From positions 62,001 to 126,000 of the forward strand of contig NZ_JAALDL010000005.1 in NCBI RefSeq assembly GCF_011045095.1: 64,000 nucleotides of DNA. Direction: 5' to 3'. A program made the translations under genes and the position numbers. The stretch comes from Grimontia sedimenti (lineage in GTDB: Bacteria > Pseudomonadota > Gammaproteobacteria > Enterobacterales > Vibrionaceae). Under the pieces are notes generated by a model that saw only the letters and a program-made list of their open reading frames with translations, did not search any database and had not been told where the DNA came from. Positions 1 through 8,956 of the stretch are shown here, piece after piece. The first letter of the stretch is position 1. The number at the start of each line of letters is the position of its first letter.

Positions 1-254
1 CCCATCAGATAATCCCAGTCTTTACCTGAAGAGGTTGACAGGTAACGAGGTAAGCCTTGTGAACGGTACTCATTGACATCGAAAGCGTAGCCAGTATCTA
101 CAGGCTGAGCATTGTCTAACGCGGGCAGCGAATAGGCGCTGGTCGTGTTGTAGTGATATGCCTGCTGTTCGAAGTTGATAGTGGACGCATCGAAAGCGGA
201 AACAGAATGAGTTACAAATAAAGCGGCCGCGGCGATAGTAGAGCGAAAACGCAC
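1..254 (-). CDS. Secreted protein of unknown family, N-terminal part only
   Basis: The first 84 codons of a gene that runs off the left edge of the window. A GTG start at 252-254 follows a GGGAGA ribosome binding site. The predicted product begins with a basic end and a hydrophobic Ala-rich stretch ending near THSVSAFDAS, a typical Sec signal peptide cleaved at about residue 20. The mature part is rich in Tyr, Ser, Asn and Asp (EQQAYHYNTTSAYSLP, RYLSTSSGKDWDYLMG), as in periplasmic or extracellular enzymes. I do not recognise the family from this fragment. The 7-base inverted repeat ATGCCAA/TTGGCAT at 278-320 lies in its upstream region. A longer reading frame overlapping this stretch in another phase lacks these features and was not used. 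Confidence 0.6.
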   Translation of the reverse strand, partial: MRFRSTIAAAALFVTHSVSAFDASTINFEQQAYHYNTTSAYSLPALDNAQPVDTGYAFDVNEYRSQGLPRYLSTSSGKDWDYLM

Positions 255-403
255 GTAGGATCTCCCACACAAACAAAATGCCAAACCTCATCACATCGTC
301 AAGAGTGGGGGGCTTGGCATGAAAAAATGTCGAATTTAATGACGCTGAGTCATTCGGCACTATTCGGTACGTCCTTTAAGAAGAATGCCGAGACAATTGG
401 TTA

Positions 404-1591
404 CTACCCGATACCGTGTGCTAATTGTGAGGCAATCACGGAAAGGCCGCCAATCATAGCAATGGAAAGGGCTACTTTTCCACCGAAAACTTGATATTGG
501 TCGCGATTTAAACCTAAACGGCGTACTTTTTGAGCCATCAAAACGGGGAGTACAACGGCCAGGATCACCAAAGCTATTGACGCAAAACCCAGCGCGGTAA
601 TGAATCCTTGCGGATAGAACAAAGCGACTAGCATGGGTGGAAGAAAAGTCACTAAACCTGTCTGAAAGCGGCCTCTTACCGAAGCCGGGCGCTTTAGCAT
701 GTCAGCGATGAAGTCGAAAAGCCCCAGACTGACACCAAGAAACGATGTTGCCAGTGCCAAATCCGCAAACAGTGAGATCGCATTGGCGATCCGAGTTGAA
801 TCTACCGCAACACTGATGGATTGAATAAACATCCCCAAGTTTGTGTTTTCAGCAAGCGTAGACGCACCCAACACGCCAAAACTTGCAGCTTGCCAGAGCA
901 CGTAAATAATCAGTGGCAGGGCGGAGCCAATCAACATCACTTTTCTTAGTGCGTGAATATTGAGCCCGGTGTAAGCCACCACTGACGGAATACTGCCGTG
1001 AAAGCCAAATGAGGTGAACATGACAGGAATCGCTGCAATCAATAGCCCTTCCTGCAGTGGCAAGGAAACCAGATTTTGGCTCTCTCCCAAGGGAAGAAGT
1101 AATGCCAGGGAAAGCCCAAGAAGCACGACTTTCAGCAGAAACAACCCTCGGTTAATCACATCAACTTTTTGAGTGCCCAACATCACCACGGTCGCCACCA
1201 GGCCGGTAAACAGAATGATACCTGCGCTTGGTGGTATCGACTCCGTCGCTGCAAATGCGGTCAGTTTATGGTGGAACTGGCCTCCGCCACCTGCAATGTA
1301 GGCAGCACAAAGCGCATACAACAGAAACAGAGTGGCAGCGCTCGCCACCCATTGGCCCTTTTTCCCGAGAAACTGTCTGGCGAGACTGTTTAAGGTTGCG
1401 TTAGCAGGTGCATGTTGGTGAACCTCAAGCATCAGTAAAGCGGTATAGCTCATGAGCATCCACATCGCGATCATCAGAATCAGCGAATGAGTAAATCCCA
1501 AGCCTGCAGATGCAAGGGGAAGGGCTAACATACCTGCACCAATCGTGGTGCCAGCGATGATCAAAGTGCTTCCTAAAAATTTATTGCGCAT
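404..1591 (-). CDS. tyrP: Tyrosine-specific permease TyrP
   Basis: Inner-membrane proton symporter that imports tyrosine, of the hydroxy/aromatic amino acid permease (TyrP/Mtr) family. The 395-residue product has about eleven hydrophobic segments. It carries the family's first-helix signature (IIAGTTIGAGMLALPLASAG), then GFHGSIPSVVAY mid-protein and DLALATSFLGVSLGLFDF. These match E. coli TyrP more closely than Mtr, and length is normal (about 400). Monocistronic. Two TyrR boxes lie upstream (1603-1620 and 1719-1736), so repression and/or activation by TyrR with tyrosine or phenylalanine is likely; tyrR itself is at 39168. Specificity for tyrosine rather than tryptophan is inferred from similarity and from the boxes. 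Confidence 0.9.
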   Translation of the reverse strand: MRNKFLGSTLIIAGTTIGAGMLALPLASAGLGFTHSLILMIAMWMLMSYTALLMLEVHQHAPANATLNSLARQFLGKKGQWVASAATLFLLYALCAAYIAGGGGQFHHKLTAFAATESIPPSAGIILFTGLVATVVMLGTQKVDVINRGLFLLKVVLLGLSLALLLPLGESQNLVSLPLQEGLLIAAIPVMFTSFGFHGSIPSVVAYTGLNIHALRKVMLIGSALPLIIYVLWQAASFGVLGASTLAENTNLGMFIQSISVAVDSTRIANAISLFADLALATSFLGVSLGLFDFIADMLKRPASVRGRFQTGLVTFLPPMLVALFYPQGFITALGFASIALVILAVVLPVLMAQKVRRLGLNRDQYQVFGGKVALSIAMIGGLSVIASQLAHGIG

Positions 1592-1602
1592 AATCGACTT
1601 CT

Positions 1603-1620
1603 TGTAATGATATGTTTACA
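1603..1620. promoter_or_regulatory. TyrR box proximal to tyrP
   Basis: TGTAAT-GATATG-TTTACA matches the TyrR consensus TGTAAA-N6-TTTACA at 11 of 12 defined positions. It ends 12 bases from the tyrP start codon, so a bound TyrR hexamer would cover the promoter downstream part or the ribosome binding region. Seen directly; function inferred. Confidence 0.75.
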
Positions 1621-1718
1621 TTTTAAGTGTTGTATAGGGTGAATGCTGCTATAACCCTGCCAGAATATAGAATCCTGTTTTACTGTAAAGTCATATGTAA
1701 GAATTTAGGTACGATTGG

Positions 1719-1736
1719 TGTAATTTAATGTTTACG
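1719..1736. promoter_or_regulatory. Distal TyrR box of tyrP
   Basis: TGTAAT-TTAATG-TTTACG matches the TyrR consensus at 10 of 12 positions and lies about 116 bases upstream of the proximal box. A weaker 9-of-12 copy sits between them at 1684-1701. A strong plus weak box arrangement is known for tyrP in enterobacteria, but the spacing here is wider. Confidence 0.55.
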
Positions 1737-1865
1737 TCCGTGCTGGGGCATCTATTGCTGTGAAAGTGGGTTGAATTTGAATCGCATCTGGTGAGTATTT
1801 TTTGTGCTTGAACGGGCTTCCTGATAACGTTTGAGTATTAATACAGTCTGAACAAGGAGATATCG

Positions 1866-3125
1866 GTGGAACACAGCAAACTTCGAGTTGCAATGCTCAG
1901 CACGGGTGAGGAAGTGCTTCACGGAGACATCACCGATACCAATGCAGCTTGGCTGTCGAGACGTTGCTTTGAAGAAGGGTTCGCCATGCACCGTCGTGTG
2001 ACGGTGGGGGATGCTCTGGATGACATCGCCATCGAACTCGTTAGGTGCAGTCAGGTGTCAGATGTGGTGATCGTCAATGGTGGTCTTGGGCCAACCACGG
2101 ATGATTTGACCACAGAAGCCATGGCAATGGCGATGGATGTCGATCTGGAACTCAATAGCCATTGGTTGTCGGAGCTGAAAAGCCGTTTTGAAAAGAACGG
2201 TAAGACGATGCCCAAAAGTAACATCAAACAGGCGATGCTGCCGGAAGGCAGTGAGCTGGTGGACAACCCGGTTGGCAGCGCTTGTGGCTTTGCCGCCAAA
2301 CTCAATGCCTGTTTGTTCTTCTTCACGCCAGGCGTGCCAAGTGAATTTAAGCAGATGTTCGATAATGAAATCCTGCCAAGGCTCCAAGAGCGCTTTCCGA
2401 ACACTTACCGCCGGGAAATTAACCGTTTCTACACGTTTGGATTTTCAGAATCTCTTCTGAATGACAAATTTGAGTCTTTAGCGTTGCCAGAAGGTTTCGA
2501 GCTGGGATACCGCTCTTCCTTGCCTTTTATCGAGGTGAAAGTGTTCTCTCCTCGCCAACATTCTGAAATATCGCTGGTGGCAGACGGTATAAGGAACGTT
2601 CTTGGCGATTTGATGGTAGGGGATAACCTCCCCATGTTGGAGTCCGTCGGCGTATTGCTTGAAGAGTCGGGCCTCAAGCTTGCGGTTGCCGAGAAGTTTT
2701 CCGGTGGTTATCTCACGAATTGGCTGAACCAAGATGACGATACGCGCCAGGCACTTGTCCAGTCTTGGGTGTTGAGTGAATCTACACTGACTGCAGACGG
2801 GGATTACAATCCGCTGGCCGCTGTGCTCGCCATGGCAGCTGCTTCCCGCGAAAATGCAGGTGCCAATATTGGTCTTGCCTGCGGAAATCTCGAAGCAGGT
2901 AGAGTGGCGCTTGGTTTGTCGTCTCAGGAAGGTGATTGGGGAGTGATTGTGAAGCCGCGTCGCAACCAGACACCGGAGAACTTTCGGATTTACTGCAGTA
3001 CCATGTTGCTCGACCTGTTGAGACGTTATCTAACCGGTCAAAACATGTTCCCAGAGATTGCCTCACTGGTGACGTTGGAGTCGCTTCATATTCCCGTCGA
3101 GGAAGCAGAAGACCCTGAGCAATGA
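1866..3125 (+). CDS. yfaY: CinA-like protein YfaY
   Basis: Member of the CinA/molybdopterin-binding-domain family, closest to E. coli YfaY. Residues 5-170 form the MoCF-like domain with the family motifs STGEEVLHGDITDTNAAWL and VNGGLGPTTDD, followed by FFTPGVPSEFK. The C-terminal region (about residues 260-400) sits where CinA has a nicotinamide-nucleotide amidase domain, but the expected TAESCTGG motif is replaced by AVAEKFSGG. NMN deamidase activity is therefore doubtful. Starts at GTG, chosen because AAGGAG lies 8 bases upstream; length (419) is close to the usual 400-420. It stands alone between divergent tyrP and convergent glutaminase and ends in a shared terminator. The physiological role of YfaY proteins is not well defined. 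Confidence 0.85.
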   Translation: MEHSKLRVAMLSTGEEVLHGDITDTNAAWLSRRCFEEGFAMHRRVTVGDALDDIAIELVRCSQVSDVVIVNGGLGPTTDDLTTEAMAMAMDVDLELNSHWLSELKSRFEKNGKTMPKSNIKQAMLPEGSELVDNPVGSACGFAAKLNACLFFFTPGVPSEFKQMFDNEILPRLQERFPNTYRREINRFYTFGFSESLLNDKFESLALPEGFELGYRSSLPFIEVKVFSPRQHSEISLVADGIRNVLGDLMVGDNLPMLESVGVLLEESGLKLAVAEKFSGGYLTNWLNQDDDTRQALVQSWVLSESTLTADGDYNPLAAVLAMAAASRENAGANIGLACGNLEAGRVALGLSSQEGDWGVIVKPRRNQTPENFRIYCSTMLLDLLRRYLTGQNMFPEIASLVTLESLHIPVEEAEDPEQ

Positions 3126-3156
3126 AAAAATGGCCTGATAATCAGGCCATTTTTCT
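3126..3156. terminator. Bidirectional terminator between yfaY and glutaminase
   Basis: Hairpin ATGGCCTGAT-AATCAGGCCAT flanked by A-runs on the left and TTTTT on the right, placed between the two convergent stop codons, so it can end transcripts from both sides. Confidence 0.85.
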
Positions 3157-3171
3157 GCATACCTTTCAACG

Positions 3172-4110
3172 CTATCGGTAGATGTTTAGATTGAGTGCTT
3201 TCGCGAGTTCCGCAATCATCCTCTGCCCGCGCACACTGTTGCCGGATTCATCCAAGGGCGGAGAAAATGCGGCAATGCCACATTTCCCCGGCGCAACGGC
3301 AAGCAATCCGCCACCCACGCCACTTTTGCCGGGAAGGCCCACTTCAAACGCCCAGTCACCGGAGTAGTCATACAAACCTTCCATGGTCATCTCTGCGAGT
3401 AAAGGTGCCACATTGTCTCGAGACATAACCTGTTCGCCAGACACTGGGTTGACGCCTTTGTTCGCAAATGTGGCGGCTAGCACAGCCAGATCTTTACACG
3501 TGACGAGTGTGGAGCATTGTCTGGTGTATACCTCGCAAGCTTCCATCGGGTCGCAGAAACAGTTCCCTGCGGCGTAAAGCAGCCATGCAATGCCACGGTT
3601 ATGGAAGTTTGTTGTCTGTTCTGACTGGTTGATTTCCTCTGACAGTGTGACGTTTCCCGCGGTGATTCGACGCTGCATGTCCAAAATGCGCTGCCACCTT
3701 TGTTCTGGATTGTCTGCTTTCAGCAGACTGACACTGGCCATTGCGCCCGCGTTGACCAACGGAGAGAGAGGCTTGTCTTGATGTTCACATAAAGCCAATA
3801 CCGAATTGAATGGAAGGCCAGTAGGTTCCGCTCCAATCTTTTCACGAACCGTTTCGGTCCCGACATCTTCCATCAGCAAAGCCAGCGTCACCACTTTAGA
3901 TATGGATTCAATGGCAAAGCCGAAGTCACTGTCGCCAGCTTGATAAACGTCACCATCAGCCGTGACCACGACTAATGCTGCCAATGCTGAAGGAACTGAA
4001 GCGAGACAAGGAATGTAACTGGCATTCTCACCACCTGGGAGATCGCGAAACTGATGGTAAGTATCGTTAACCAAAGCCTGAAGCTCGCTGGGAGAAGGGA
4101 GATGATTCAT
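3172..4110 (-). CDS. glsA: Serine-dependent glutaminase
   Basis: Cytosolic glutaminase: L-glutamine to L-glutamate and ammonia. The 312-residue product has the beta-lactamase-like fold motifs of the family: the Ser-x-x-Lys catalytic motif in ESISKVVTLALL (near residue 67), NAGAMASVSLL, and the glycine-rich PGKSGVGGGLLAVAPGKCGIA near the C-terminus. Length matches the family (305-310). Its ATG overlaps the gadC stop by four bases (ATGA), so the two are translationally coupled and the gene is the last of a gadB-gadC-glsA transcript. In E. coli, YbaS plus GadC gives glutamine-dependent acid resistance because the released ammonia binds protons; this gene order suggests the same role here. Which E. 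coli paralogue (YbaS or YneH) it corresponds to cannot be decided by eye. Confidence 0.92.
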   Translation of the reverse strand: MNHLPSPSELQALVNDTYHQFRDLPGGENASYIPCLASVPSALAALVVVTADGDVYQAGDSDFGFAIESISKVVTLALLMEDVGTETVREKIGAEPTGLPFNSVLALCEHQDKPLSPLVNAGAMASVSLLKADNPEQRWQRILDMQRRITAGNVTLSEEINQSEQTTNFHNRGIAWLLYAAGNCFCDPMEACEVYTRQCSTLVTCKDLAVLAATFANKGVNPVSGEQVMSRDNVAPLLAEMTMEGLYDYSGDWAFEVGLPGKSGVGGGLLAVAPGKCGIAAFSPPLDESGNSVRGQRMIAELAKALNLNIYR

Positions 4111-5666
4111 TGTGCGTCTCCTTTCCCTTCTCGATGCATTTCGGTGACAGATTCCGTGTGACGGTCAGAGTGGTTCTCCACACCAGGATGCACACCTTCT
4201 ACCTGCCATGTAAATGGTGCAAAGTCAGAGTTTTCGCTCCGCCAGTGCGGTTTTCTCGCGGCATATATCAGAAAAGGAATAATGGCGAACACCAGACTGA
4301 GGCCAACAAGAATAGAGATAAAGGTTGTTGGGCTGCCTACGGCAATTTGACTGGGTGGGATAAAGCTAAAAGCAAAGGCAATCGCCGAGCTGGTAAAACC
4401 CACTCCGGCAAACACATACAAGCCTTTCTTTCCTCCCGGCACACGATATGGGCGTGGGCGATTGGGTTGACTGAAGCGGAGGTAAATCGCCGCTGAGAAC
4501 ATCAGCATATACAGAGTGAGGTAGATAACGGCAGCTAGCTGACTCAGGATTTGGTAAGCGGCTTCTACGGATGGTAACACCACGAAAGTAACGGCAAGGA
4601 AACTCACAATGATGCCTTGCACCAAGAGAATATGAGTTGCCATGCCGTTCTTGTTGGTGTGTTGCCAGAATCTGGGCATATAGCCCGCCTTGGCGACTTC
4701 AAGCAAACCAGTGGATGGGCCTGCTACCCAGGTGACGATACCAGCCAACACGCCGATGGCGAGGCAAATCGCCATAATCGGACCGAGGAAACCCAGTCCT
4801 GCCCATTTGAACATATCGAAGTAGGCCACCAACAGACTTTGGGTCAGGTTGATGTCTGCACTTGGGATCACAAAGGCGATGGCGAGAGTGCCAAGCACAA
4901 AGATTACCACAGTACCTAATGCCGCCATACCAATGGCAAGGGGATAAGAGCGGGTAGGGTTATCCAGATCTTTAACGTGGATGGCGTTCATCTCCATCCC
5001 GGCATAAAAAAGGAAAATACTGGCTGCCAGCACCACATTGTTGAAGTTGGAAAGGTCAGGTACTAAGTCTTTCCATGCCAGCTCAATCTGGATTTTTTCT
5101 CCGCTGAACAGAAAGGCAAAGCCAAGTAGTATCAGGATAATGGCGGGAATAATGGTACCGATGATACCACCCCATTTAGACAGCAAGGTAAAGGCCGCTA
5201 CCCCGCGAAAAGCGACAAAGGTTGCGAACCAGTAAATCGCGAGCACGATAGCCAGTACGAAGAATTTGTTTTCTGATAGGGCGGCATCAAAGGTTTGATC
5301 TGGGCCGATAAAGGCCAGTGAAACCGCACCAAACGTCAATGCCGTGGGGAACCAAACGCAAACCTGAACGAAGAGCAAGAACATTGCCATAAAGGCGAGC
5401 TTTGGCCCAAAGGCTTCACCCACCCAGCGGAATATGCCGCCTTTTTCTGGCCAGCCAGTGGCAAGTTCAGCGGCGACCAATGAGACAGGCACCAGAAAGA
5501 ATGCCGCAGCGAAGACATAGAAGAACACTGAGCTCAATCCATATTCGGCTTCGGCTGGCAGCCCTCTGAGACTGACTACGGCCACAATATTCATAATTGC
5601 GAAGGTAACGACGCTGATTTTTCCTACTTCTTTTGCGCCAACTGAAGATTCTTTTTTGTTATTCAT
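4107..5666 (-). CDS. gadC: Glutamate:GABA antiporter GadC
   Basis: APC-superfamily inner-membrane exchanger that brings in glutamate (or glutamine) and exports GABA. 519 residues with about twelve hydrophobic segments, beginning KISVVTFAIMNIVAVVSLRG, which matches the GadC/glutamate-GABA antiporter group. The middle has ATGWPEKGGIFRWVGEAFG and FLFYAGMEMNAIHVKDLDNP, both typical of the group. A hydrophilic, charged C-terminal tail follows the last helix (from about residue 470) and ends in HSDRHTESVTEMHREGKGDAQ-like sequence; in E. coli GadC the tail (C-plug) closes the channel at neutral pH, and a similar role is possible here. It lies between gadB and glutaminase on one transcript, overlapping the latter by four bases. 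Confidence 0.88.
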   Translation of the reverse strand: MNNKKESSVGAKEVGKISVVTFAIMNIVAVVSLRGLPAEAEYGLSSVFFYVFAAAFFLVPVSLVAAELATGWPEKGGIFRWVGEAFGPKLAFMAMFLLFVQVCVWFPTALTFGAVSLAFIGPDQTFDAALSENKFFVLAIVLAIYWFATFVAFRGVAAFTLLSKWGGIIGTIIPAIILILLGFAFLFSGEKIQIELAWKDLVPDLSNFNNVVLAASIFLFYAGMEMNAIHVKDLDNPTRSYPLAIGMAALGTVVIFVLGTLAIAFVIPSADINLTQSLLVAYFDMFKWAGLGFLGPIMAICLAIGVLAGIVTWVAGPSTGLLEVAKAGYMPRFWQHTNKNGMATHILLVQGIIVSFLAVTFVVLPSVEAAYQILSQLAAVIYLTLYMLMFSAAIYLRFSQPNRPRPYRVPGGKKGLYVFAGVGFTSSAIAFAFSFIPPSQIAVGSPTTFISILVGLSLVFAIIPFLIYAARKPHWRSENSDFAPFTWQVEGVHPGVENHSDRHTESVTEMHREGKGDAQ

Positions 5667-5738
5667 TTGGATAGTCCTTTACCTGTCAGGCCGCCTCTGG
5701 CCTGACAGTGGGTGATGTAAAGCGCTGTGAGACAAAGA

Positions 5739-7117
5739 TCAGCCGTGGTGGAAAGTAGAAGTCGCACCAGAGTGGACTTGTGGAAATTGCTTGAAGTATT
5801 CAACGCTGCGCTTCAGATCTTCCAGTAGCAAAGCAACCATGTCTTTGCTGACGCCATGTCGGATCATAATGCGTTGAATGACAGTGTCCTGACGATTGCC
5901 AGGAAGAGGATAAGAAGCAATTTGCCAGCCTCGCATTCGCATGCGATCAGAGAGGTCATAGAGGGTAAATCCCCAATCGCCTTCTTTTAGGCTGTAGCTT
6001 AGGGCTGGCAAACCTCCCCGTCCGTCGTAGAAAAGATCGAAGGGCCCAATCTTAGCGATTTCATCTGCGAGCCACTGAGCGGTATTCAGACACGTCGTCT
6101 GAATGCCCTTATAGCCATCAAAGCCAAGACGGAGGAAGTTGTAATATTGCGCCACGATTTGTCCACCAGGACGAGAGAAGTTAAGCGCGAAGGTCGGCAT
6201 GTTCCCACCGAGGTAATCCACGTTGAACACCAAGTCTTCCGGAAGATGCTGTTTATCGCGCCATACTACCCAGCCAACGCCGAGGGGCGCGAGACCATAT
6301 TTGTGACCAGAGCTGTTGATGGAAACCACGCGGGGCAACCTGAAATCCCATTTCAATTCAGGATTAACAAAAGGTGCAATAAATCCACCTGAAGCGCCGT
6401 CAACATGAATAGGAATGTCTAGACCGGTTTCCGCTTGGAGCTCATCCAGCTTTTTGGAAATGGTTTCTACTGGCTCGAATACACAGGTGTAGGTCACCCC
6501 AAGAGTCGGAACCACCCCGATGGTGTTTTCATCGACATATTCTGAAAGCTTGTCTGGGTTCATGCAGACTTCGTCACCATCAAGTGGAATTTCGCGCATT
6601 TCCACATCGAAGTAGCGGGCGAATTTGTGCCAACAAATTTGCACAGGTCCACAAACAATATTGGGTTTATCTGCGGGTTTTCCCTGAGCCTCGCGTTTCG
6701 CTCGCCAGTTCCATTTCATGGCGAGGCCGCCCAGCATGGCTGCTTCCGAAGAGCCAGTGGTTGAACAGCCGACCGTTGTGTCACTCTCCGGGCTGTTCCA
6801 AAGCTTGGCGAGGATATGAACACAGCGGGCTTCAATTTCTGCGGTTTGGGGATATTCATCTTTATCGATCATGTTTTTGTCGATACAGACATCCATCAAA
6901 TCGTGAACACTGGGCTCCATCCAGGTCGAGCAGAACGTCGCCAAATTCTGGCGCGCGTTGCCATCCATCAACAACTCATCTTTCAACAGTTGGGCAATCA
7001 GCTCCGGTGATTGGCTTTTTGGGGAAGGGAATACTTGGGAAGCTGGGTTTGAGAGAGGGCCTCTTCGTAAATATCTTCTATTTCAGGGTATTGTTTGTTG
7101 GTGAAGTGCAATCCCAT
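5739..7117 (-). pseudogene. gadB: Glutamate decarboxylase GadB, frameshifted near the N-terminus
   Basis: PLP-dependent glutamate decarboxylase (glutamate to GABA plus CO2, using a proton). The intact 3' part shows [11 protein letters not shown], the substrate region [28 protein letters not shown] and the PLP-lysine motif [12 protein letters not shown] (Lys about 273). The C-terminus ends FHHG, with a histidine next to last as in the pH-autoinhibitory end of E. coli GadB. The natural start is ATG at 7115-7117 behind AAGGAG ([20 protein letters not shown]). This frame reads LPKYSLPQK and then stops 10 codons after 7016. One missing base in the A5 run (complement of 7016-7020) explains it: restoring an A gives [19 protein letters not shown], which aligns without gaps with E. 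coli GadB. Restored length is 459 residues (E. coli 466). Either a true inactivating deletion or a homopolymer sequencing error. Confidence 0.85.
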
Positions 7118-7455
7118 TGTCTGCTCCTTATAAGGGTTTTTATTGCAGTCCTGATTGAGTTTTCAACGGTATGGAAAATCGTAGTTGCGCCTTACACGTT
7201 GAGACCTGTTTCAGTATTGGATTGCATATTTCTATGAAGTGACTGAAATATGAGATAAGCCGGAGAGAAGTCCTGAAGGTGACATATCTGTGAGCAGAGA
7301 ATAAAGTGCGCCTACTTTAAGGTAGCAAGGTTGTCTGATTTCACTAAGGTATATACCAACCAAGATTCGCTGCCTTCAGATATTGCTGTGTGTGATGTGA
7401 AATAGCATTCTGCGAGGCAGATATTCAGGTGGTTTGACTGTAAGAAGAAAAAGAA

Positions 7456-7490
7456 GGCCGCGACCGAGTCAGAGGTTCGCGGCTTTTTTT
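7456..7490. terminator. Terminator of the nrdA-nrdB-yfaE operon
   Basis: GCCGCGACC...GGTTCGCGGC hairpin overlapping the yfaE stop codon. It is followed by T7 on the + strand and a T-rich stretch on the - strand, so it can work in both directions. Confidence 0.8.
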
Positions 7491-7759
7491 GCTACAAAAG
7501 AAACTTGGTAATCGAATTCCAATGAAACATCTTCACTGGGGGTAGAGCGGCATGTCAGGATTTCACCGGCGGCGAGGTATGCCATCGCGTCGTCCTGAGC
7601 AACATTGCCCTTGTCTAACTTGCAGCGACAGGCTCCACACACACCATTCCTGCATTGGAATTCTGGCTGCAGGCCTGCTTGCTCGAGTTGCTCAAGCAGA
7701 GGCTGGTGGGTATTGCCCACCAGCGTTTGTCCGTTCACTGTAATAGCGATTCGGCTCAT
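7469..7759 (-). CDS. yfaE: 2Fe-2S ferredoxin YfaE for RNR cofactor maintenance
   Basis: Small cytosolic plant-type [2Fe-2S] ferredoxin that supplies electrons to rebuild the diferric-tyrosyl radical of NrdB. The 96 residues include the cluster motif [11 protein letters not shown] (C-x4-C-x2-C) and the fourth cysteine in ILTCRS; an extra Cys follows the third ligand. The start codon overlaps the nrdB stop by four bases, which fixes the start and indicates coupled translation. The same nrdA-nrdB-yfaE order is found in E. coli. It is the last gene of the operon. Confidence 0.93.
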   Translation of the reverse strand: MSRIAITVNGQTLVGNTHQPLLEQLEQAGLQPEFQCRNGVCGACRCKLDKGNVAQDDAMAYLAAGEILTCRSTPSEDVSLEFDYQVSFVAKKAANL

Positions 7760-8889
7760 AGTTCGAAATCACCCAGATCGTCGATATCAACGTCGTTGTC
7801 GATTTGGCCAACCAGGTAAGAACTGATTTCTGCTTCCTGTGGAGCAACCTGAACGTTGTCAGAAGACAGCCAAGCGTTGATCCAAGGAATAGGGTTTTGG
7901 CTCGCGCCTTGATAAGCTGGCTTAAGACCAACAGCCGCCATACGCAGATTGGTGATGTACTCCACGTACTGGCACAGAATGTCTTTGTTCAGGCCAATCA
8001 TAGAACCGTCTTTGAATAGGTATTCCGCCCACTCTTTTTCTTGCTCAGCCGCATCTTTGAACAGGTCAAAACAAGTTTGCTCACATTCTTTAGCAATCTC
8101 GGCCATTTCTGGATCGTCGTCACCGGAACGCAGAATATTCAGCATATGCTGGGTACTGGTCAGGTGAAGCGCTTCATCGCGGGCAATCAGTTTAATGATC
8201 TTGGCGTTACCTTCCATCAGCTCACGCTCAGCAAACGCAAATGAACAGGCAAAGCTTACGTAGAAACGAATGGCTTCCAGTGCGTTAACAGACATCAGGC
8301 AAACATAGAGCTTTTTCTTCAGCTCGCGCAGAGACACAACAACGGTTTCACCGTTAACCGTGTGTTCACCCTCGCCTAAACGGTGGTAATCGCTGGTGGC
8401 TTTAATCAGGTCATCGTAGTAACCCGCGATGTCATTCGCTCGCTTGATGATGTGCTCGTTCACCACAATGTCATCAAACACCAGTGCCGGATTGGTTACG
8501 ATGTTACGGATGATGTGGGTGTAAGAACGCGAGTGAATGGTCTCTGAGAAAGACCAGGTCTCAATCCAGGTTTCCAGTTCTGGAATAGAAACCAGCGGCA
8601 AAAGTGCCACATTCGGGCTGCGGCCTTGAATTGAATCCAGCAGCGTTTGGTATTTCAGGTTGCTGATGAAGATGTGTTTCTCATGCTCTGGCAGCTTGTT
8701 GTAGTCGATGCGGTCACTGGAGACATCGACTTCTTCGGGGCGCCAGAAGAAGGAAAGCTGCTTCTCAATCAGCTTCTCGAAAATTTCGTACTTTTGCTGG
8801 TCGTAGCGAGCAACGTTAACCGGCTGACCAAAGAACATTGGTTCTTTGAGTGCGTTATTGTTTTCTTTAGAAAAAGTGCTGTAAGCCAT
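7756..8889 (-). CDS. nrdB: Class Ia ribonucleotide reductase, beta subunit
   Basis: Radical-generating subunit (R2) of aerobic ribonucleotide reductase; works with NrdA to make dNTPs in the cytosol. 377 residues, almost collinear with E. coli NrdB (376). Visible landmarks: the radical tyrosine in [12 protein letters not shown] (near Tyr123), iron ligands in [15 protein letters not shown] and the helix [20 protein letters not shown]. The C-terminal tail [21 protein letters not shown] resembles the peptide that docks on NrdA. Transcribed between nrdA (67-base gap) and yfaE (four-base overlap). Confidence 0.97.
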   Translation of the reverse strand: MAYSTFSKENNNALKEPMFFGQPVNVARYDQQKYEIFEKLIEKQLSFFWRPEEVDVSSDRIDYNKLPEHEKHIFISNLKYQTLLDSIQGRSPNVALLPLVSIPELETWIETWSFSETIHSRSYTHIIRNIVTNPALVFDDIVVNEHIIKRANDIAGYYDDLIKATSDYHRLGEGEHTVNGETVVVSLRELKKKLYVCLMSVNALEAIRFYVSFACSFAFAERELMEGNAKIIKLIARDEALHLTSTQHMLNILRSGDDDPEMAEIAKECEQTCFDLFKDAAEQEKEWAEYLFKDGSMIGLNKDILCQYVEYITNLRMAAVGLKPAYQGASQNPIPWINAWLSSDNVQVAPQEAEISSYLVGQIDNDVDIDDLGDFEL

Positions 8890-8956
8890 TGCCGTAAATT
8901 TACCAATCAGGTTGAAACTTCAAAGAGGGAGCTAATGCTCCCCCCAAATTCTTTAC

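Noticed and set aside
6584-7237. 217-residue open frame on + opposite the gadB 5' end
   Set aside because: Antisense to conserved GadB motifs, composition unlike a protein, no ribosome site. It exists only because codon bias leaves stops out of this phase.
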